NCBI GenBank assembly: GCA_964410625.1
Contig: CAYPHY010000021.1
Location: 13,966-77,965, forward strand
Origin: CAYPHY01 sp964410625
GTDB lineage: Bacteria > Chloroflexota > Anaerolineae > Promineifilales > Promineifilaceae
Direction of reading: 5' to 3'
DNA length: 64,000 nucleotides
The number at the start of each line of letters is the position of its first letter. Position 1 is the stretch's first letter. Positions 16,052 to 24,480 of the stretch are shown here, piece after piece. The notes beneath the pieces were generated by a model. The model was not told the origin of the DNA, made no database searches, and saw only the letters and a list, made by a program, of their open reading frames with translations. The translations under genes and the position numbers were made by a program.

Positions 16052-17350
16052 ATGAAAGAAGACAAAGAAACAGACCAATTATCCGATGTTCGTTTTGAAA
16101 CATTGGCCGTTCATGCTGGGGTGGAGCCTGATCCGCTGACTGGCGCGGTGATGACGCCGATCTATCAGACTTCCACCTATGCCCAAACCGATGTCGCGAT
16201 CCACAAAGGGTTTGAATATGCACGGACGGACAACCCGACGCGTTCGGCATTGCAAGCGGCACTGGCGGCGTTGGAAGGCGGCCGTCATGGGTTGGCCTTT
16301 GCCTCTGGCATGGCGGCGATTGACACGCTGTTGCGGCTGGTGAAACCCGGCGAGCGCGTCGTCTGCGGCAATGACCTCTATGGCGGGACTTTCCGCCTCT
16401 TCCACCAAATTCTCGCCACTTACGGCATTCAGTTCAGCTTTGTAGATACGACTGATCTCGATGCGGTACGGACGGCCGTCATGGAGAGCGAGGGAGAGAC
16501 TGGGAGACTGAGAGACTTTGCATCCTCAGTCTCCCAGTCTCCCAGTCTCCCAGTCTCTCAGTCTCCAGCCTCCCAATCTCCAATCTCTAATTCTCCCGTC
16601 CGTCTAGTCTGGCTGGAGACGCCAACCAATCCCTTGCTGCGGCTGGCGGATATTGCGGCGATAGCGGAGATTGCCCATGAAGCGGGGGCGTGGTTGGGGG
16701 TGGACAATACGTTTGCTTCTCCGGCGTTGCAACGGCCGTTGGCCTTGGGCGCGGACTTTGTTGTACACAGCACCACCAAGTATCTCGGCGGACACTCTGA
16801 TGTGGTGGGCGGGGCGATTGTGTTGAATGATACGGCCGTCTATGAACGGCTAAAGTATTTGCAAAATGCGATTGGAGCCGTGCCGGGACCGGTAGATTGC
16901 TTTTTGACGCTACGGGGGTTAAAGACGCTGGCCTTGCGGATGCGTACCCATTGCCACAATGCCACTCAGGTGGCGCACTTCTTAGTTGACCATCCCGCCG
17001 TGTCTGAGGTCTACTTCCCCGGTCTGGACAGCCACCCGCAGTACGAACTGGCACGACGACAGATGGAAGGGCCAGGGGGAATGGTGTCGTTTTTGTTGCA
17101 TGGCGGTGAAGCGGCCGCGCGGCTTCTGGCCCGCCATACGAAGCTGTTTACGCTGGCGGAGTCGTTGGGAGGGGTGGAGTCGTTGATTGAACTTCCCGCG
17201 CCGATGACCCACGCCACCGTCCTCGGCCCGGAAGCGGCCGCTGCTGGCTTTGCCGTTGACCCCGGACTCGTACGTCTCTCCGTTGGTATTGAACATGCTG
17301 ATGATTTGATCGCTGATTTGGCGCGGGCGTTGAAGCGGTTGGGAGAATGA
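16052..17350 (+). CDS. Cystathionine gamma-synthase/lyase family PLP enzyme with in-frame repeat insertion
   Basis: 432 aa from the ATG at 16052; a longer frame reaching 15848 runs through spacer DNA and lacks family similarity. Cys/Met-metabolism PLP enzyme: ETLAVHAGVEPDPLTGAVM at the N-terminus, FEYARTDNPTR, FASGMAAID, WLETPTNPLL and the PLP lysine in HSTTKYLGGHSD (K243). It probably acts as cystathionine gamma-synthase or gamma-lyase in transsulfuration; the sequence alone cannot decide which. Residues about 145-183 are a low-complexity SQSPSLPVSQSPASQSP segment encoded by the AGTCTCCCAGTCTCC repeat. It stands where relatives have only a few residues between the ...DLDAVRTAV helix and the RLVWLETP strand. 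All catalytic residues remain, so the enzyme is probably active. Confidence 0.88.
   Translation: MKEDKETDQLSDVRFETLAVHAGVEPDPLTGAVMTPIYQTSTYAQTDVAIHKGFEYARTDNPTRSALQAALAALEGGRHGLAFASGMAAIDTLLRLVKPGERVVCGNDLYGGTFRLFHQILATYGIQFSFVDTTDLDAVRTAVMESEGETGRLRDFASSVSQSPSLPVSQSPASQSPISNSPVRLVWLETPTNPLLRLADIAAIAEIAHEAGAWLGVDNTFASPALQRPLALGADFVVHSTTKYLGGHSDVVGGAIVLNDTAVYERLKYLQNAIGAVPGPVDCFLTLRGLKTLALRMRTHCHNATQVAHFLVDHPAVSEVYFPGLDSHPQYELARRQMEGPGGMVSFLLHGGEAAARLLARHTKLFTLAESLGGVESLIELPAPMTHATVLGPEAAAAGFAVDPGLVRLSVGIEHADDLIADLARALKRLGE
16490..16596. repeat. AGTCTCCCAGTCTCC inverted repeat embedded in a PLP enzyme gene
   Basis: GAGAGACTGGGAGACTGAGA, loop, then CTCAGTCTCCCAGTCTCCC units. The same hairpin-forming element as in many spacers, but translated in frame within the enzyme at 16052-17350. 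Confidence 0.88.
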
Positions 17351-17414
17351 GAGAGTAAGAGACTAGGAGACTGGGAGATTAGGACGCAAGAGTCTCTCGG
17401 TCTCTTAGTCTCCT
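17349..17414. repeat. GAGACTAGGAGACTGGGAG inverted repeat
   Basis: Purine-rich units then, after GCAAGAG, the complementary TCTCTCGGTCTCTTAGTCTC. It fills the whole spacer before the YihY-like gene. Confidence 0.85.
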
Positions 17415-17423
17415 CTTCAGAAG

Positions 17424-18572
17424 ATGGCTAGGGTTAAAGCGATTCTCCGCAATATATTTTATCTCTTCCGCGACGCGGCCGTTGCCTGGAGTACGGACCG
17501 CGCTTCTATTTATGCGGCCGGGCTTGCCTATTACACCATCTTTTCCCTGGCCCCACTGCTCGTCTTTTCCGTCACCATTGCCGGTTTTGTGGTTAGCCGG
17601 GGGAATGTACAACTCGAAATTTTTATCGTCCTCAGCCGCGTGGCAGGGGAGGAAGTCGCCCGGCTGGTGGATAGTCTGATCGAAACGACGCTGGCAAGCC
17701 GCGCCTCCAGCCAGGTGGCAACGGGTGTCAGTTTTGTGGTCTTATTAGCCGGTGCTTCGGGGATATTTAACCAACTGAAGACGGCATTGAATAAGATTTG
17801 GGGCATCATCCCCATTCCTCCGCAGGGTTGGCGTGGCGTTCTGTTCAACATTCGCAACTATGCCTTTTCTTTCCTGCTGGTGTTTGGCATGGGGGTCTTG
17901 CTGCTGACGTTTGTGATCGTTGATACTTTTCTGTCCACGCTCAATGCCATCGTTGGTGACGTTTTCCCCAATCTGCCTTCTTTACCGCCGGTTACCAGTT
18001 TGATTGCCCCGCTATTTATGCTCCTCTTTTTTGCTGTCATTTTTAAGAGCTTGCCTGATGTGCAGGTCCGCTGGCGCACGGTCTGGTGGGGGGCATTGGT
18101 GACAACGATACTCTTTGCGCTGGGAGCATTGATTATCGGCCGCGTCCTGGTGCTGACCTCAACCGGTTCCATCTACGGGGCGGCCAGCGCGTTGATCATC
18201 CTCCTGGTTTGGATCTACTTTTCGGCGCAGATTGTCATGTTTGGGGCCGAGTTCACCAAGGCATATGCGATCCGGTTTGGCGCCAGCATTCGGCCGCGCC
18301 GCAACGCCAGACTGCTCCATGAATACTACCGCGAGTTTTATGAAGAGCTGCGGGCGAACGTAGCCAGCGGGATGGTGAGCGAGGTAGTAGACAGCGTCGT
18401 CGCTGAGGGTGTTGGGGAGCAACCAACGGCCGCCCCCTCTACCACACAAACCGCCCCATCCAGCCATGTAACGCCGCGCCATCTTGCTGTTCGCCAAACG
18501 GCCGCTGCCTTGCTTGGTCTGGCGGCCGGGCTGTTTATCGGTTTCCTCAGCAGCCTCCGCCGCGGGCGTTGA
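17424..18572 (+). CDS. YihY/BrkB family inner-membrane protein
   Basis: 382 aa. Starts with FRDAAVAWSTDRASIYAAGLAYYTIFSLAPLLV, the hallmark N-terminal helix of the YihY/BrkB (UPF0761) family. About six membrane helices follow (near 40-60, 100-115, 140-165, 190-210, 215-240, 250-275), with SLPDVQVRWRTVWWGA and a GSIYGAASALIILLVWIYFSAQIVMFGAEFTK-type region. The C-terminal ~100 residues are soluble and end in another hydrophobic stretch (TAAALLGLAAGLFIGFL). The biochemical role is unknown; older annotation as ribonuclease BN is wrong for the family. Confidence 0.88.
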   Translation: MARVKAILRNIFYLFRDAAVAWSTDRASIYAAGLAYYTIFSLAPLLVFSVTIAGFVVSRGNVQLEIFIVLSRVAGEEVARLVDSLIETTLASRASSQVATGVSFVVLLAGASGIFNQLKTALNKIWGIIPIPPQGWRGVLFNIRNYAFSFLLVFGMGVLLLTFVIVDTFLSTLNAIVGDVFPNLPSLPPVTSLIAPLFMLLFFAVIFKSLPDVQVRWRTVWWGALVTTILFALGALIIGRVLVLTSTGSIYGAASALIILLVWIYFSAQIVMFGAEFTKAYAIRFGASIRPRRNARLLHEYYREFYEELRANVASGMVSEVVDSVVAEGVGEQPTAAPSTTQTAPSSHVTPRHLAVRQTAAALLGLAAGLFIGFLSSLRRGR

Positions 18573-18618
18573 CGATGTGGGCGAGCGTGATGGGCATGTG
18601 ATAGAATCGAGCAATTAT

Positions 18619-18688
18619 CATGAGGAGACTGAGAGATTAGGAGAGCAGGAGATTTTTTTCTGTTTAGTCTCCCAGTCTCCTAATCTCT
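18619..18688. repeat. GGAGACTGAGAGATTAGGAG inverted repeat
   Basis: Purine-rich units, then TTTTTTTCTGTT, then TAGTCTCCCAGTCTCCTAATC. The T-rich loop and paired arms sit directly before plsX. Confidence 0.85.
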
Positions 18689-18695
18689 AGGTTAT

Positions 18696-19697
18696 ATGTT
18701 GCGAATTGTTGTAGATGCAATGGGTAGCGACAATCACCCTGGGCCGGATGTGGCCGGAGGGGTGATGGCAGCGCGGGAATTTGGCGATACGATCATCCTT
18801 GTTGGCGACAGCCAGCGGATCGAGGCGGAGTTGTCCCAACTGGACACCGCCGGACTTTCGTTGGAAGTGCGCCACGCCAGTGAAGTGATCGAGATGGAAG
18901 ATAGCCCCTCGGCCGCTGGTCGGGAGAAGCGTGATTCTTCAATGCATGTGGGCATGGGGCTGGTGCGGGATGGCGCGGCCGATGCCTTTGTGACCGCCGG
19001 TAACACTGGTGGCGCGTTGGCCGTCGCTACGTTGCGCCAATTGGGGTTAGGGCGGTTGCCGGGGGTGAAGCGTCCGGCATTGGGCGTCATCTTTCCCACC
19101 AAGGGGCATCCGTTGCTGATTGACAACGGGGCCAATGCTGACTCCAAGCCGGAGTACTTGCTCCAATTTGGGATTATGGGCAGTCTCTATGTCGAGCGGA
19201 TGCTCAATGTTAGCAGTCCCCGCGTTGCGCTGATCTCCAATGGGGAAGAAGAAGGCAAAGGCAACTTGCTGATTAAAGAGTCTATTCCCCTGCTGGAGAG
19301 TAGCGGCCTGAACTATGTGGGCAATGTGGAGCCGAAGGAGTTCATTCGCGGCGCGGCCGATGTCGGCGTGACCGATGGTTTCACCGGCAACATTATGATG
19401 AAAACGGCCGAGGCTGTGGCCGCCTATATGTCCGATAACATCCGCGATTCATTGATGGCGAATCCATTGACGATGCTTGGCGGGCTGTTGGCTCGTCCGG
19501 CGTTCCGGCGGGTGCGGCAGGAGCTTAACCCTGATGAGGTTGGCGGTGCGCCACTTTTGGGCGTGAACGGGGTTGTCATTATTGCCCATGGACGCTCGAA
19601 CGCCTATGCGATCAAACAGGCAGTGGGCCAGGCGCGGCGCATTGTGCAGCGCGGCGTCGTCGAAGCGATTGCACAGGGGATAGTGGTGAGTGGATAG
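18696..19697 (+). CDS. plsX: Phosphate acyltransferase PlsX
   Basis: 333 aa. Begins RIVVDAMGSDNHPGPDV, the PlsX signature, and has VTAGNTGGALAVATLRQLG, GVKRPALGVIFPT, LIDNGANADSKPEYLLQFG, ALISNGEEEGKGN and GFTGNIMMKTAE. It makes acyl-phosphate from acyl-ACP for phosphatidic acid synthesis. It lies head to tail with fabF (72 nt apart), a common lipid gene pairing; the usual fapR, fabD and acpP are not present. Regulation is not visible beyond the repeats on both sides. Confidence 0.95.
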   Translation: MLRIVVDAMGSDNHPGPDVAGGVMAAREFGDTIILVGDSQRIEAELSQLDTAGLSLEVRHASEVIEMEDSPSAAGREKRDSSMHVGMGLVRDGAADAFVTAGNTGGALAVATLRQLGLGRLPGVKRPALGVIFPTKGHPLLIDNGANADSKPEYLLQFGIMGSLYVERMLNVSSPRVALISNGEEEGKGNLLIKESIPLLESSGLNYVGNVEPKEFIRGAADVGVTDGFTGNIMMKTAEAVAAYMSDNIRDSLMANPLTMLGGLLARPAFRRVRQELNPDEVGGAPLLGVNGVVIIAHGRSNAYAIKQAVGQARRIVQRGVVEAIAQGIVVSG

Positions 19698-19757
19698 TGG
19701 AGAGTGGCTAGTGGTTAGCCGAACTATCCACTAGCCACTAATCACTAACCACTAGCT
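19686..19757. repeat. GGATAGTGGAGAGTGGCTAGTGG inverted repeat between plsX and fabF
   Basis: GTGGCTAGTGGTTAGC units, short loop, then TATCCACTAGCCACTAATCA and ACTAACCACTAG units. It starts inside the last codons of plsX and can fold into a long stem. Confidence 0.85.
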
Positions 19758-19769
19758 TGAGGAGAAGGT

Positions 19770-21050
19770 ATGGCAGAGCAAATGACCGACAGGCGCGGCC
19801 GTCCGCGAATTGTGGTGACGGGCATCGGTGTGATCAGCCCCTTGGGCCACACGGCCGCCGAAAGTTGGGATAGCTTGTTAAACGGCCGCTCAGGCATTGG
19901 CCCGATCACCCAGTTTGACACGAGCGGATTTCCCTGCACCATTGCCGGTGAGGTGAAGGAGTTCGTAGCCAAAGAGTATATGGATTTTAAGGAAGCGCGG
20001 CGGATGTCGCGGGCGTCACAGCTAACGGTGGCGGCGGCGCGGATGGCGATGGATGATGCGGCACTGCCGGAGAGCGAGATGGGCAGCGAACGCACCGGCG
20101 TCCTCGTTGGCACGGGGATGGGCGGCTTTGAAATGGCCGATGCGAATGCCCAACTATTACGCAACAAAGGCGTCGGCCGCGTCAGCCCCTTTGCTGTCAC
20201 CGGTGCATTGCCCAATATGCCCAGCCACCATGTCAGCGTGATGACCGGCGCAAAGGGGCCAATTAGCACGGTGGTCTCCGCTTGCGCAACGGGGACTCAG
20301 GCCATTGGTGAGGCGGCCGAGTTTATCCGTCGTGGTGTGGCCGACCGCGTCTTTGCCGGTGGGGTCGAGGGGTTGATCCATGAAGCGGCGGTGGCTGGTT
20401 TTGCCGCCATGCGTGCGCTGGCCACGCGCTTTAACGATGAGCCGGAACGGGCCAGTCGGCCGTTTGACAAAGACCGCGATGGCTTTGTCCTCAGCGAAGG
20501 GGCGGGAATTGTCGTCTTAGAGCGCCTCGATCAGGCATTGGCCCGTGGAGCGCATATCTATGCCGAGTTATTGGGTCACGCCTCCTCCTCCGATGCCTTT
20601 CACGTTGCTGCGCCAGACCCGGACGCTGCGGGGGCGGTGCGTGCCATGCGTTGGGCTATCGAGGATGCTGGCCTAAGCCCGATGGAGGTTGATTATATTA
20701 ACGCCCATGGCACATCCACACCGGCCAATGATACGACTGAGACGCTGGCGATCAAGCGACTCTTTGGTGAATACGCCTATGAAATTCCGGTCAGTAGTAG
20801 TAAATCGATATTAGGCCATGCGATGGGTGGCGCGGGGGCAATTGAGGCAGTTTTTTGCATCCAGTCGCTCGAACAGGGCATTATCCCACCAACCTGGAAT
20901 TATGAAACACCTGATCCGGAGTGTGATCTGGATTATGTCCCGAACGCTCCACGTGCGGCCGATATCCGAGTGACGCTCTCCAACTCCTTCGGCCTCGGCG
21001 GACAGAACGCCTGTTTGGTGTTGGGAAAGTATCAGAATGGAAAAAGATGA
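19770..21050 (+). CDS. fabF: 3-oxoacyl-ACP synthase II (FabF)
   Basis: 426 aa. Condensing-enzyme triad Cys172 (VSACATGTQAIG), His313 (NAHGTSTPANDTTE) and His350 (SILGHAMGGAGA) is intact; the N-terminal RIVVTGIGVISPLG strand and the C-terminal NSFGLGGQNACLVLGK are typical. It elongates acyl-ACP with malonyl-ACP. AGGAGAAGG lies just before the ATG. No separate acyl carrier protein gene was seen in the window. Confidence 0.95.
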   Translation: MAEQMTDRRGRPRIVVTGIGVISPLGHTAAESWDSLLNGRSGIGPITQFDTSGFPCTIAGEVKEFVAKEYMDFKEARRMSRASQLTVAAARMAMDDAALPESEMGSERTGVLVGTGMGGFEMADANAQLLRNKGVGRVSPFAVTGALPNMPSHHVSVMTGAKGPISTVVSACATGTQAIGEAAEFIRRGVADRVFAGGVEGLIHEAAVAGFAAMRALATRFNDEPERASRPFDKDRDGFVLSEGAGIVVLERLDQALARGAHIYAELLGHASSSDAFHVAAPDPDAAGAVRAMRWAIEDAGLSPMEVDYINAHGTSTPANDTTETLAIKRLFGEYAYEIPVSSSKSILGHAMGGAGAIEAVFCIQSLEQGIIPPTWNYETPDPECDLDYVPNAPRAADIRVTLSNSFGLGGQNACLVLGKYQNGKR

Positions 21051-21051
21051 G

Positions 21052-21134
21052 ATTGGGAGAGTGGGAGATTGAGAGACTTTAGCCTTCAGTCTCCCACTCT
21101 CTTACTCTCCCAATCGCTCACTCTCTTAATCTCT
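21052..21134. repeat. GGGAGAGTGGGAGATTGAGAG inverted repeat
   Basis: Purine-rich units, then CTTTAGCCTT, then CAGTCTCCCACTCTCTTACTC units. It fills the spacer after fabF and ends 1-2 nt before the next ATG, so that gene has no ordinary ribosome site. Confidence 0.85.
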
Positions 21135-21135
21135 T

Positions 21136-21876
21136 ATGGTAGTACTACGCGACGAACAACGAATCGCCCGTTTGCGGCGGATCAGCCAATATCTCAACCT
21201 GGCGGCAATGGCGGCGTTGATAGCCGGGTTGGTGATGATCTTTTTTACCAACGACGCCAACATCTTTTTATATCAACTGATCGCCCTGATCGTCGGTTGG
21301 GGGCTTTCGCAAATCGGCCTCTACCTGGCACATCGCTATCTACGCAGCCCGCGCCCGGACCAGGTGTTGGACAAGGCGTTGCGCAAGGCGGCGCGGAAGG
21401 ACGGCCGTCTTTACCATTACCTCTTGCCCGCGTCCCATGTCTTACTAATGCCGGCGGGGATTCTCGTTTTTGTGACCAAATTCCAAACGGGGCGGATCAC
21501 GGCCGAAGGTGACAAATGGCGACATTCCGGTGTGGGGATGCGTCGTTTTTTTGCTCAGGAAGGGTTAGGCAACCCTACTCGCGAGGCAGAAGCTCAAGTG
21601 CAGGCGTTGAGCGACTATGTGAAGAAGAGTGCGCCAGATGTGGATGTGGACGCCGTACCTATTGAGCCGGTGATTGTTTTCACCGCGCCAAATATTACGG
21701 AGTTGGACACCAAAAATTCGCGCATTCCGGCGTTACACCAGAGCAAGCTGAACGGTTTTATGCGCCAATGGCGCGACCGGAGCAAACCCATGCCACCAGA
21801 ACTCTATAATAAGGTGCGTGCTGCCCTTGACCAAAAGGCAGCGCACTTAATGGAAGTGGTAGAAGAGGACAATTGA
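21136..21876 (+). CDS. Membrane protein with NERD-like domain
   Basis: 246 aa. Two N-terminal membrane helices (about 26-42 and 48-66) are followed by a soluble domain. Its LYHYLLPASHVLLMPAGILVF and TKFQTGRITAEGDKWRH segments resemble the nuclease-related NERD domain (strand, then K-x-x-G, then W). Function is not established; NERD proteins are suspected to process DNA. The start at 21136 directly abuts a repeat and no Shine-Dalgarno sequence is seen. The assignment is by pattern only, and the catalytic Asp/Glu of active NERD members is not clear. Confidence 0.55.
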   Translation: MVVLRDEQRIARLRRISQYLNLAAMAALIAGLVMIFFTNDANIFLYQLIALIVGWGLSQIGLYLAHRYLRSPRPDQVLDKALRKAARKDGRLYHYLLPASHVLLMPAGILVFVTKFQTGRITAEGDKWRHSGVGMRRFFAQEGLGNPTREAEAQVQALSDYVKKSAPDVDVDAVPIEPVIVFTAPNITELDTKNSRIPALHQSKLNGFMRQWRDRSKPMPPELYNKVRAALDQKAAHLMEVVEEDN

Positions 21877-21918
21877 TAATTGCCAATTGCCAATAATCAA
21901 TTGTCCATTGACAACAAC
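21870..21918. repeat. AATTGATAATTGCCAATTGCC / TTGTCCATTGACAAC repeat
   Basis: AATTG-based units covering the stop of the NERD-like gene and reaching the ATG of the PhoU-like gene. Related to the units near 13188 in the DUF2723 gene. Confidence 0.65.
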
Positions 21919-21919
21919 C

Positions 21920-22600
21920 ATGTCACTCCCAACCCGTTCGCTACTGGATCGTCATCTAAATGAGCTACAAAGCGACGTGCTGCGTATGGCTAGTTTGGTG
22001 GATGTTGCCATTGAAAAGACGATGGAGGCGCTGACCAATAGCGACATTCAATTGGCCCAGGAGGTTATTGTCGGTGATAGTCTGATCAACAGCATCCGGC
22101 TGAAGATCGAAGACGATGCCCAGCTTGTGCTTTCCACGCAGCAGCCACTGGCACGCGACTTGCGGACGATTATCGCGGCAATCCATATTGCTACTGAGCT
22201 AGAGCGGATGGGCGATCATGCGGCCGGTATCTCCCAGTTGGTGACGCGGATGGAAGGCAATCCAGCCATCGCCCATTGGCCGCGATTGCCGAAAATGACC
22301 AAACGCGCCCGGCAGATGCTGCAACAAGGGATTCAGGCCTTTGTGGAGCATGATTCACAACTCGCCTTACATTTGGTCCGTCGCGATGACAAGTTGGACA
22401 AGCATTACCGTAAGTTGTTTGAAGAAAGTTTGTCCAGACTAACCCAGATGAGCGATCCGGAGCAAATCCAGGCCTTTACCTTTATGCTGTGGATTGGGCA
22501 TAATCTGGAGCGAATCGGCGACCGGGCGACGAATATCGCTGAACGGGTTATTTTTATGACCACGGGGCAGTTTACGGAGATTACGGAAGAAGCAGGGTGA
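21920..22600 (+). CDS. phoU: PhoU-like phosphate signalling/uptake regulator
   Basis: 226 aa from the ATG at 21920; a longer frame from TTG 21887 runs through a repeat. Two PhoU repeats, each a three-helix bundle with the metal-binding motif: DLRTIIAAIHIATELERMGDHAAG (near 88-111) and FTFMLWIGHNLERIGDRATNIAE (near 187-209). PhoU curbs the Pst transporter and the PhoR kinase. No pst, phoR or phoB gene is in the window, so it is an orphan copy here. Confidence 0.9.
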   Translation: MSLPTRSLLDRHLNELQSDVLRMASLVDVAIEKTMEALTNSDIQLAQEVIVGDSLINSIRLKIEDDAQLVLSTQQPLARDLRTIIAAIHIATELERMGDHAAGISQLVTRMEGNPAIAHWPRLPKMTKRARQMLQQGIQAFVEHDSQLALHLVRRDDKLDKHYRKLFEESLSRLTQMSDPEQIQAFTFMLWIGHNLERIGDRATNIAERVIFMTTGQFTEITEEAG

Positions 22601-22652
22601 AGGGTGAAGGATGAGGGCTGAATTTCATCCTTCATCCCTCATCCTTCATCCT
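22599..22652. repeat. GGGTGAAGGATGAGGGCTGA inverted repeat
   Basis: Purine-rich units then TTTCATCCTTCATCCCTCATC units, at the end of phoU and just upstream of the livK promoter. A stem of this kind could end transcription. Confidence 0.85.
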
Positions 22653-22660
22653 TGACAGAG

Positions 22661-22688
22661 TTGACAACTGTGACGGATTCACTACAAT
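22661..22688 (+). promoter_or_regulatory. Sigma-70-type promoter for livK
   Basis: TTGACA (22661-22666), a 16-nt spacer and TACAAT (22683-22688). It leaves an untranslated leader of about 240 nt before the livK ATG at 22933. The leader holds a GAGGAGGTG sequence near 22754 followed by a very short reading frame, but no riboswitch fold was recognised. Confidence 0.55.
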
Positions 22689-22932
22689 TCTGGTTCCACA
22701 GAACGAGAGAGATTGGGTCTTCTTCATCGCAGCAACGTCATACATTTCTAGAAGAGGAGGTGAGTTTGCACTGTAAATCAATAGAAGTTAGGTCCGTGAT
22801 GGATAGACCAGGAATAGATGTCAATCATTTTCTGTGGTGTAGGTCGGCGGCCGCGTCCTTTGGATGTTTGCCCTTCGACCAGAGTATGTGTGATTCCCCT
22901 ATTACTGTTTCAAGAGTGAGGAGAAGAATTTC
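22689..22932. other. Leader region of livK
   Basis: No supported gene. A 94-codon open frame crosses it but its residues look random and it begins in a repeat. A short GTG-AGT-TTG-CAC-TGT-TAA-like frame behind GAGGAGG near 22754 may be chance. GAGGAGAAG at 22918 is the ribosome site for livK. Confidence 0.45.
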
Positions 22933-24294
22933 ATGAAACGCATTGCTTTGTTTCTAACTTTGTTACTGTCACTGATGCTGATCCTTTCAGCGTGTGGTGG
23001 CACGGCCCAGGCTCCTGAGGAGCCGGTGGCAACGGAAGCTCCGGCTGAGGAACCAGCGGAAGAACCCGCCGAGGAACCGGCCGAAGAGCCTGCTGAGGAA
23101 CCGGCGGAAGAACCCGCCGAGGAACCGGCCGAGGAACCGGCTGAAGAGCCAGCCTCCATGGAATGCACCGATGAAATCGGCTGTGTGGAAGTTGCGCCCG
23201 GCGAGGCTATTCAGATTGCTTCCGCGCTGGTTATCTCCGGCCCGAACGCTGACCTGGGGCTTGACTCGCAGCGTGGCGTCGAGTTAGCAATTCAGTTCCG
23301 CGGCGAAGTGGCTGGGCATCCGGTTGAGCTGCAGGCGTTTGACGAGGGTTGCGCGGCCGAAGGCGGCCAGACCGCTGCCTCCCAGGTCGTTTCCAACCCG
23401 CAAATCGTCGCCCTGATCGGTACAAGCTGCTCTGGCGCGGGCGTCCCGGCGGCGCAGATCACTTCCGACGCCGGTTACGCGATGATCTCCCCGTCCAATA
23501 CTTCCCCGGCGTTGACCGACCCCGAGCAGGCGTGGCGTCCTGGCTATCTGCGTACCGCCCACAACGACTTGATTCAGGGCGCGGCGATGGCCGACTTTGC
23601 CTATAACGAGTTGGGCGTGACCAGCGCAGCGGCCATCCATGATGGCGACCCCTACACCGAAGGTCTGGCTCGCGCGTTCGCCGATGCCTTTGAAGAACTG
23701 GGTGGCACCATCGTCGCCTTTGAAGCGGAAGCGGCCGACGCGACCAACGTCGAACCGTTGCTGACGACGATTGCCGCGTCCGAACCGGAGTTCGTCTTCT
23801 TCCCGGTCTTTATCCCGTTGGGTTCCCTGATCGCCACCACCGCACGGACCACCCCTGGTCTGGAAGATGTTGTCTTCCTGGCTGCGGCCGATGGTATTCT
23901 CTCGCCCAGCTTCTTGGAGAACGCCGGTAATGCGGCCGAGGGCATGTATGCTTCCGGTCCAGACCTGAGCTTCGAGAACCAGTTCTATGAGAGTGAGTTC
24001 CTCCCCGCCTACATGGAAGCGTATGGTGTTGAGCCAACGGCCGCTTTCCATGCCCATTCCTTTGACGCCGCCAACATGGTCTTTGACGCCATTGAAGCGG
24101 TCGCGCAAGTCGGTGAGGATGGGACGCTGTTGATCGGCCGTCAGGCGTTGCGTGACGCACTCTATGCCACCTCCGGCTTTGAGGGCATCACCGGGACGCT
24201 CACTTGTGACGAATATGGCGACTGTGCCGATGCGCGGATTTCGGTTAGCGAAGTAACCGGTGGCGAGTTTGCCCGCATCTGGCCATCGGAATAA
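22933..24294 (+). CDS. livK: Branched-chain amino acid ABC transporter substrate-binding lipoprotein
   Basis: 453 aa. Signal peptide with lipobox LSAC (Cys21), then a linker of about ten EEPA units (residues 31-74), then a periplasmic-binding fold of the Leu/Ile/Val receptor type. The latter has IQIASALVISGPNADLGLDSQRGVELAI at the start, IGTSCSGAGVPAAQ, ISPSNTSPALTDP and YNELGVTSAAAIHDGDPYTEGLARAF. It captures branched-chain amino acids or related compounds outside the cell for livHMGF, which follow in order. The exact ligand is not decidable; related receptors also bind amides or urea. Confidence 0.93.
   Translation: MKRIALFLTLLLSLMLILSACGGTAQAPEEPVATEAPAEEPAEEPAEEPAEEPAEEPAEEPAEEPAEEPAEEPASMECTDEIGCVEVAPGEAIQIASALVISGPNADLGLDSQRGVELAIQFRGEVAGHPVELQAFDEGCAAEGGQTAASQVVSNPQIVALIGTSCSGAGVPAAQITSDAGYAMISPSNTSPALTDPEQAWRPGYLRTAHNDLIQGAAMADFAYNELGVTSAAAIHDGDPYTEGLARAFADAFEELGGTIVAFEAEAADATNVEPLLTTIAASEPEFVFFPVFIPLGSLIATTARTTPGLEDVVFLAAADGILSPSFLENAGNAAEGMYASGPDLSFENQFYESEFLPAYMEAYGVEPTAAFHAHSFDAANMVFDAIEAVAQVGEDGTLLIGRQALRDALYATSGFEGITGTLTCDEYGDCADARISVSEVTGGEFARIWPSE
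23030..23155 (+). repeat. GAGGAACCGGC-type coding tandem repeat
   Basis: About ten imperfect 12-nt units coding EEPA form the linker of the LivK-like lipoprotein. Synonymous third positions differ between units, so the array is partly diverged. Confidence 0.85.
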
Positions 24295-24374
24295 TAATGC
24301 CGATAAGCTTATCGAGAGTGTTCGTTTATTTAGCCAACGATCAGCATCTTATCTGATCGTCTAACAATGCATGG

Positions 24375-24416
24375 AACAGGCTCTGGAAATACAGCAGTAT
24401 CTCCAGAGCCTGTTTT
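24375..24416 (+). terminator. Hairpin between livK and livH (attenuator)
   Basis: A 12-bp stem AACAGGCTCTGG (24375-24386) / CCAGAGCCTGTT (24403-24414), with inner ATAC/GTAT pairing and TTTT at its end. Its place between the receptor gene and the permease genes fits partial termination that favours receptor synthesis. Confidence 0.7.
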
Positions 24417-24480
24417 GCCAAGATAGAGACGTTGCCTATCTCTATCAGCCAGTCATTTGTGTAATTGTGGAGCATGGAAT

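Noticed and set aside
22652..22936. 94-codon open frame in the livK leader
   Set aside because: It begins in a repeat, ends across the livK start, and its residues show no pattern; the promoter and ribosome site fit livK better.
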